A stretch of DNA of 10,237 bases, from assembly GCF_035304305.1 (NCBI RefSeq), contig NZ_DATGQG010000131.1, positions 1-10,237 of the forward strand, written 5' to 3'. The notes under the pieces were generated by a model. It did no database searches. It was not told the origin of the DNA and worked only from the letters and a program-made list of their open reading frames with translations. Shown piece by piece: positions 6,174 through 10,237 of this stretch (the stretch's first letter is position 1; each line of letters begins with the position of its first letter). The stretch comes from Ferrovibrio sp035304305. GTDB taxonomy: Bacteria > Pseudomonadota > Alphaproteobacteria > Ferrovibrionales > Ferrovibrionaceae. The position numbers were made by a program, and so were the translations under genes.

Positions 6174-7009
6174 GGCTCGCCTTTCTGCTTCTTTTCCAGA
6201 TATTTCTGCTGCGCCAGCTTCGCCCGGCGCGGCCGGTCCTGCGCGATCGCCTTCAGCATGCCGCGAAAGGTCTTCACCTCCTGGCTGGCCAGCGGCACCC
6301 GCTGCAGCACGCTGCGCAGGTTGCGCAGGATGGCGGCCCGCTTGGGTTCGACATTGTGGAAGAAGCCAGATTCGTCCAGCTCGGCGGCGAGATGGTCGAA
6401 CAGGCCCTGCAGCTCGTCCTGGGTGGCGAAGCCGCCGCGCACGGTTTCCATGCGGCTGGGCGGCGTGTCGTCGCCGGCGGTGAACCATTCATAGCCGAGC
6501 AGCAGCACCGCCTGCGCCAGATTCAGCGAGGAGAAGCCGGGATTGAGCGGCACGGAAATGGCGGCATGGGCCAGCGCGACATCCTCGTTGTCCAGCCCCG
6601 TGCGCTCGCGACCAAACAGGATTCCGACGCGGTGGCCTTCGGCCTCCTCCGCGCGCATGCGCCGCGCCGCCTCGCGCGGGGTGACGACTTCCTTCATCAT
6701 GTCGCGGTGGCGCGCCGTGGTGGCGTAGACGCGATGCAGGTCGGCCACGGCCTCGGCCGTGCTGGTGAAGACGCTGGCCGCATCGAGCACGGGATCGGCC
6801 TTGGAGGCCAGCACATAGGCGGCGGGGTTGGGCCAGCCGTCGCGCGGATTGACCAGCCGCAGCTCGGTGATGCCGCAGTTCAGCATGGCGCGCGCCGCGG
6901 CGCCGATATTCTCGCCCAGCTGCGGCTCGACCAGAATTATGACCGGGCCGCGGCGAATGTTGCCGGGCGGAATCCTGCCCGCAAACTGCGGCCGCGCGGT
7001 GGCCGTCAT
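6170..7009 (-). CDS. trmJ: TrmJ-type tRNA 2'-O-methyltransferase (SpoU/TrmH superfamily)
   Basis: The product is 279 residues and belongs to the SPOUT knot methyltransferases. Motif 1 is EPQLGENIGAAARAML (residues 28-43), with N34 and the catalytic-type R40. Motif 2 is LFGRERTGLDNED (131-143). Motif 3 is VPLNPGFSSLNLAQAV (153-168), which forms the SAM-binding trefoil knot. The order and the FGRERTGL.N / P.NP.FSSLNLA wording match TrmJ, which methylates the ribose at position 32 of certain tRNAs, better than TrmH or TrmL. About 100 residues follow the knot and form the usual helical extension, ending in a lysine-rich tail. Its ATG is one base after the cimA stop, and its TGA overlaps the cupin ATG. 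The family call is firm; the exact target nucleotide is inferred. Confidence 0.9.
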   Translation of the reverse strand: MTATARPQFAGRIPPGNIRRGPVIILVEPQLGENIGAAARAMLNCGITELRLVNPRDGWPNPAAYVLASKADPVLDAASVFTSTAEAVADLHRVYATTARHRDMMKEVVTPREAARRMRAEEAEGHRVGILFGRERTGLDNEDVALAHAAISVPLNPGFSSLNLAQAVLLLGYEWFTAGDDTPPSRMETVRGGFATQDELQGLFDHLAAELDESGFFHNVEPKRAAILRNLRSVLQRVPLASQEVKTFRGMLKAIAQDRPRRAKLAQQKYLEKKQKGEP

Positions 7010-7010
7010 C

Positions 7011-8621
7011 TCAGGCGCGGGAGGCCGGCGCGCCGTCGCGCAGCAGCTTCCACTCGATGGAATCCTTCAGCGCCACGAAGGCGGCATCGATGATGTTGGG
7101 CGAGACGCCGACGGTGAACCAGCGGTTCCCCTGTCCGTCGGCGGATTCGATCATCACGCGGGTGGTCGCCTCGGTGCCGCCGTTGAGGATGCGCACCTTG
7201 AAATCCACCAGGCGCAGGTCGTCGATATAGGACTGGTAGCGGCCGAGATCCTTGCGCATCGCCTGGTCGAGCGCGTTGACCGGGCCGTTGCCCTCGGCCA
7301 CCGAGAACAGCATCTGGCCGTCGACGGTCAGCTTTACCGTCGCCTCGGCCACCGTGATCAGTTCGCCGCGCGCGTTGAAGCGGCGCTCGACCATGACGCG
7401 GAAGCTGCGCACGCCGAAGAAGTCCGGCATCTGGCCCAGCGTGCGGCGGGCGAGAATCTCGAAGCTGGCCTCGGCGCCGTCATAGGAATAGCCCTCGGCC
7501 TCGCGCTGCTTCACGTCCTCCAGCAGCAGGTTCAGCCGGCTGTCGCTCGGATCGAACGGAATGCCAGCCTCGTTCAGCCGCGCAAGAAGGTTGGAGCGGC
7601 CGGCCTGGTCCGAGATCAGGATCTGGCGCTGGTTGCCGACCGTTTCCGGCGGCACATGCTCGTAGGTGCGGGGATCCTTCATCACCGCCGAGACATGCAG
7701 CCCGCCCTTGTGCGCGAAGGCCGAGGCGCCGACATAGGCGGCATGGCGGTTCGGCGCGCGGTTGAGCAGCTCGTCGAGCATGCGCGAGGTGGCTGTGAGA
7801 TGCGTCAGGTCCTGCTCGCTCAGGCCGACATCGACATGGTCGCGGAACCACGGCTTGAGCATCAGCGAGGGAATCAGCGCGATGAGATTGGCATTGCCGC
7901 AGCGCTCGCCCAAGCCGTTCAGCGTTCCCTGCACCTGGCGCACGCCGGCTTTCACCGCGGCGAGGCTGTTGGCTACGGCATTCTCGGTGTCGTTATGGGT
8001 ATGCACGCCGAGGCGGTCGCCGCCGCCGAGCTTTGCCGCGACCTCGCCGACAATGCGCTCGACCTCATGCGGCATGGAGCCGCCATTGGTGTCGCAGAGC
8101 ACGGCCCAGCGCGCGCCGGCATCCAGCGCCGCCTTCACGCACTGGAAGGCGAAATCGGGATTGGCCTTGTAGCCGTCGAAGAAATGCTCGGCATCGAACA
8201 TCGCCTCGCCGAATTTCGCCTTGGCCGCAGCGATGCTGTCGGCAATCAGCTCGATATTCTCTCCCCTGGAAATGCCGAGTGCGACATCGACCTGGAAATC
8301 CCAGCTCTTGCCCACCAGGCAGGCGGCATCGGCCTTCGCATCGAAGATCGCCGCCAGCCCCGGGTCGTTGGCGGCCGAGCGGCCCGGCCGCCTGGTCATG
8401 CCGAAGGCGACGAATTTGGCGCGCTTCAGGTTCGGCCTGGCGGAGAAGAATTCCGTATCGGTCGGGTTGGCGCCGGGCCAGCCGCCCTCGACATAGGCCA
8501 CGCCGAGCCGGTCCAGGGCCGCGGCAATGCTGCGCTTGTCCTCGACGGAGAAATCGACGCCCTGGGTCTGCGCGCCGTCGCGCAGGGTGGTGTCGAAAAG
8601 ATAGACGCGCTCTCTGGTCAT
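7011..8621 (-). CDS. cimA: (R)-citramalate synthase
   Basis: The product is 536 residues. The enzyme condenses pyruvate and acetyl-CoA to citramalate, feeding a threonine-independent route to 2-oxobutyrate and isoleucine. The catalytic TIM-barrel carries DTTLRDGAQ (residues 10-18), the metal ligands of HTHND (207-211) and GTLNGLGERCGNANL (232-246), and HKGGLHVSAV (304-313). Residues about 395-526 form the LeuA-type regulatory dimer domain, usually the site of isoleucine feedback. The length, GAQTQGVDFS after the first motif and AFAHKGGLHVSA fit the CimA branch rather than 2-isopropylmalate or homocitrate synthase, but specificity is not proven by sequence. The ATG at 8621 is preferred because the family begins just before RVYLFDTTLRDG; an in-frame GTG at 8639 would overlap gltX by 11 bases. 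It starts 7 bases after gltX and ends 1 base before the next gene. Confidence 0.92.
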   Translation of the reverse strand: MTRERVYLFDTTLRDGAQTQGVDFSVEDKRSIAAALDRLGVAYVEGGWPGANPTDTEFFSARPNLKRAKFVAFGMTRRPGRSAANDPGLAAIFDAKADAACLVGKSWDFQVDVALGISRGENIELIADSIAAAKAKFGEAMFDAEHFFDGYKANPDFAFQCVKAALDAGARWAVLCDTNGGSMPHEVERIVGEVAAKLGGGDRLGVHTHNDTENAVANSLAAVKAGVRQVQGTLNGLGERCGNANLIALIPSLMLKPWFRDHVDVGLSEQDLTHLTATSRMLDELLNRAPNRHAAYVGASAFAHKGGLHVSAVMKDPRTYEHVPPETVGNQRQILISDQAGRSNLLARLNEAGIPFDPSDSRLNLLLEDVKQREAEGYSYDGAEASFEILARRTLGQMPDFFGVRSFRVMVERRFNARGELITVAEATVKLTVDGQMLFSVAEGNGPVNALDQAMRKDLGRYQSYIDDLRLVDFKVRILNGGTEATTRVMIESADGQGNRWFTVGVSPNIIDAAFVALKDSIEWKLLRDGAPASRA

Positions 8622-8628
8622 GATCTGC

Positions 8629-9954
8629 TCAAACTCCACGCAGGCGCTTCAGCGCCCGCTCGCGGCCGATCAGCGGCAGCAGGGGCGCCATTTCGGGCCC
8701 CTTGTCGCGTCCGGTCAAGGCCAAACGCAGGGGATGGAACAGCGCCCTGCCCTTCACGCCGGCTTTCGCCGCCACGGCCTGGCTCCAGCCCTTCCAGGTG
8801 GTGGCATCCCAGGGTTCCGGCGGCAGGGTCTCGATGGCGGCCTGCACCACCTTTTCATCCTCGATCACCGGAGTGATGTCGCCCTGCACCACCGTCCACC
8901 AGTCGGCGGCATCGCCGACCGTGGCGAGATTGCCGCGCACCGCCAGCCAGAAATCCTCGCCGGCGCCGGCCGGCAGGCGGTCACGCACGGTGGCAAAGGG
9001 CAGTTCGTGCAGGATCCGGGCATTCAGCGTTTCCAGCTCGTGCGGATCAAGCCGCGCCGGCGCGCGGGAAAACCGCGTGAGATCGAAGCCGGCGACGAGC
9101 TCCTGCAGGCTCTGCTTGGGCTCGACCGGATCGGCCGAACCGAGCCGGGCCAGCAGCGAGTTGAGCGCCATCGGCTCGATGCCCTGCGCGCGCAGATCGG
9201 CCAGCGAGAGCGAACCGAGCCGCTTGGACAATCCGCCGCCCTCGGCGTCCAGCAGCAGCGAGAAATGACCGAAGGTGGGCACGGCATAACCCAGTGCCTC
9301 GAAAAGCTGGATCTGCGCCGCGGTATTGGTGACGTGATCCTCGCCGCGGATGACATGGGTGATGCCGAGATCGCCGTCATCGACCACGGAGGACAGCGTA
9401 TAGAGCGGATAGCCGTCGGACCGCAGCAGAACCGGGTCGCTCAGGGACGCCATGTCGATCTCGACATGACCGTGGATCAGGTCGTCCCAGGCGGTGCGGT
9501 TATGCTCCAGTTTGAAGCGCCAGACCGGCCGGCGGCCCTCGGCTTCCAGCTTCGCGCGGTCGGCATCGGTGAGTTTCAGCGCGGCGCGGTCATAGACGGG
9601 CGGCCTGCGCTGGCTGAGCTGGATCTTGCGGCGCAGCTCCAGCTCTTCCGGCGTTTCGTAGGCGGGATAGAGCCGGCCGCTCTTTCTGAGCTTCTCGGCC
9701 GCCTCGGCGTAGAGCGCGAAACGGTCGGACTGTTTCGCGAAACGGTCCCAGTCGAGGCCGAGCCAGCGCAGATCGTCCTCGATGCCTCTGGCGAATTCCT
9801 CTGTCGAACGGCCGGTATCGGTATCGTCCAGCCGCAGCAGGAAGCTGCCGCCGGCCTTGCGCGCAAACAGCCAGTTCAGCAGCGCACCGCGCGCATTGCC
9901 GACATGCAGCCGGCCCGTGGGGCTCGGCGCGAAACGGACGGCAACCGCGCTCAT
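8629..9954 (-). CDS. gltX: glutamyl-tRNA synthetase
   Basis: The product is 441 residues and is a class I aminoacyl-tRNA synthetase that charges tRNA with glutamate. The ATP-binding HIGH equivalent is HVGN within FAPSPTGRLHVGNARGALLNW (residues 8-28), and the KMSKS equivalent is LSKRLG (242-247). RLDDTDTGRS (41-50) and THVIRGEDHVTNT (199-211) are further family blocks. I see no cysteine in the whole protein, so the zinc site of the E. coli enzyme is absent. It is shorter than classical GltX (about 470). Many alphaproteobacteria carry two GltX paralogues, one specialised for tRNA-Gln in the GatCAB route; the short length suggests this may be the second type, but that is inference. Its ATG overlaps the nadE stop (ATGA), so coupling is likely. 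Confidence 0.96.
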   Translation of the reverse strand: MSAVAVRFAPSPTGRLHVGNARGALLNWLFARKAGGSFLLRLDDTDTGRSTEEFARGIEDDLRWLGLDWDRFAKQSDRFALYAEAAEKLRKSGRLYPAYETPEELELRRKIQLSQRRPPVYDRAALKLTDADRAKLEAEGRRPVWRFKLEHNRTAWDDLIHGHVEIDMASLSDPVLLRSDGYPLYTLSSVVDDGDLGITHVIRGEDHVTNTAAQIQLFEALGYAVPTFGHFSLLLDAEGGGLSKRLGSLSLADLRAQGIEPMALNSLLARLGSADPVEPKQSLQELVAGFDLTRFSRAPARLDPHELETLNARILHELPFATVRDRLPAGAGEDFWLAVRGNLATVGDAADWWTVVQGDITPVIEDEKVVQAAIETLPPEPWDATTWKGWSQAVAAKAGVKGRALFHPLRLALTGRDKGPEMAPLLPLIGRERALKRLRGV

Positions 9955-10237
9955 GCCCTGTAATCCCGGAAGGCGTTGGTGATGGGATAGCGGCGGTCGC
10001 GGCCGAAACCGCGTGGCGTGATCTTCACGCCCGGCGGCGCCTGGCGGCGCTTGTATTCCGCCAGCTTCAGCATGCGGTAGACCCGGCGCACGGTGACCTC
10101 GTCGTAGCCCTTGGCGGCAACCTGCTTGACGCCGAGCTGCTCCTCGATCAGGCCCTTGAGGATGCCGTCGAGGGTTTCGTACGGCGGCAGCGTGTCCTCG
10201 TCCTTCTGATTGGGCTTGAGTTCGGCCGAGGGCGGCT
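9951..10237 (-). CDS. nadE: NAD+ synthase, C-terminal end (cut by the window edge)
   Basis: Only the last 94 residues are in the window; the gene continues beyond the right edge. The visible part opens with PPSAELKPNQKDEDTLPPYE, the conserved PPSAEL.P.Q.D.D.LPPY region near the end of NAD synthetases, which amidate nicotinic acid adenine dinucleotide with ATP. It closes with YKRRQAPPGVKITPRGFGRD, then RRYPITNAFRDYRA, as in glutamine-dependent NadE enzymes. A glutaminase domain would be expected at the unseen N-terminus. The gene overlaps the gltX start by four bases (ATGA) and is the first gene seen of the minus-strand operon; any promoter is out of view. Confidence 0.93.
   Translation of the reverse strand, partial: PPSAELKPNQKDEDTLPPYETLDGILKGLIEEQLGVKQVAAKGYDEVTVRRVYRMLKLAEYKRRQAPPGVKITPRGFGRDRRYPITNAFRDYRA

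Noticed and set aside
6828..8876. Long plus-strand open frame of 682 codons opposite cimA and trmJ
   Set aside because: It is antisense to two strongly recognised genes and its translation has no family features.
8620..9963. Plus-strand open frame of 447 codons opposite gltX
   Set aside because: It mirrors gltX almost exactly and has no domain content, so it is a codon-bias shadow.

Overview
The window looks like chromosomal DNA from a high-GC alphaproteobacterium, probably of Rhodospirillales type. This is inferred from GC of about 65-75% in sampled lines of the right three quarters, the citramalate synthase / glutamyl-tRNA synthetase / NAD synthase neighbourhood, and palindromic 'TGTCATGGCCGGG' repeats of a kind common in such genomes. 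No species is claimed. Ten genes are complete within the window and one is cut by the right edge. No stretch longer than about 110 bases lacks a gene.

Left part (53-2446, + strand): two adjacent genes of unknown function. The first has an N-terminal peptidoglycan-binding-like domain, long proline-rich linkers and an unrecognised C-terminal domain. The second begins 6 bases after it and matches no family I know. The last 400 bases of the first gene are clearly AT-richer than its own N-terminal part (about 49% versus 64% GC by hand count). This gives the pair the look of an accessory, modular locus, and it is the least explained part of the window.

Middle part (2418-6173): ordinary accessory metabolism and regulation. 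A two-gene minus-strand unit, an AraC-type regulator with a cupin sensor domain followed by the small membrane protein YnfA, faces a divergent LysE-family exporter. Next come a trans-aconitate methyltransferase (minus) and a divergent hotdog-fold thioesterase (plus). Two copies of a palindromic repeat sit exactly in the two convergent gene junctions (lysE/tam and thioesterase/cupin).

Right part (5886-10237, all minus strand): a tightly packed housekeeping operon read right to left: nadE (cut by the window edge), gltX, cimA, trmJ-like RNA methyltransferase, small cupin protein. Junctions are ATGA overlaps or gaps of 1-7 bases, so the genes are probably co-transcribed and translationally coupled from a promoter beyond the right edge. 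Together they serve NAD synthesis, tRNA charging, citramalate-based isoleucine synthesis and tRNA 2'-O-methylation.

I found no RNA genes, CRISPR arrays, insertion sequences or prophage genes. The best candidate for something undescribed is the two-gene module at the left edge. The rest is recognisable.
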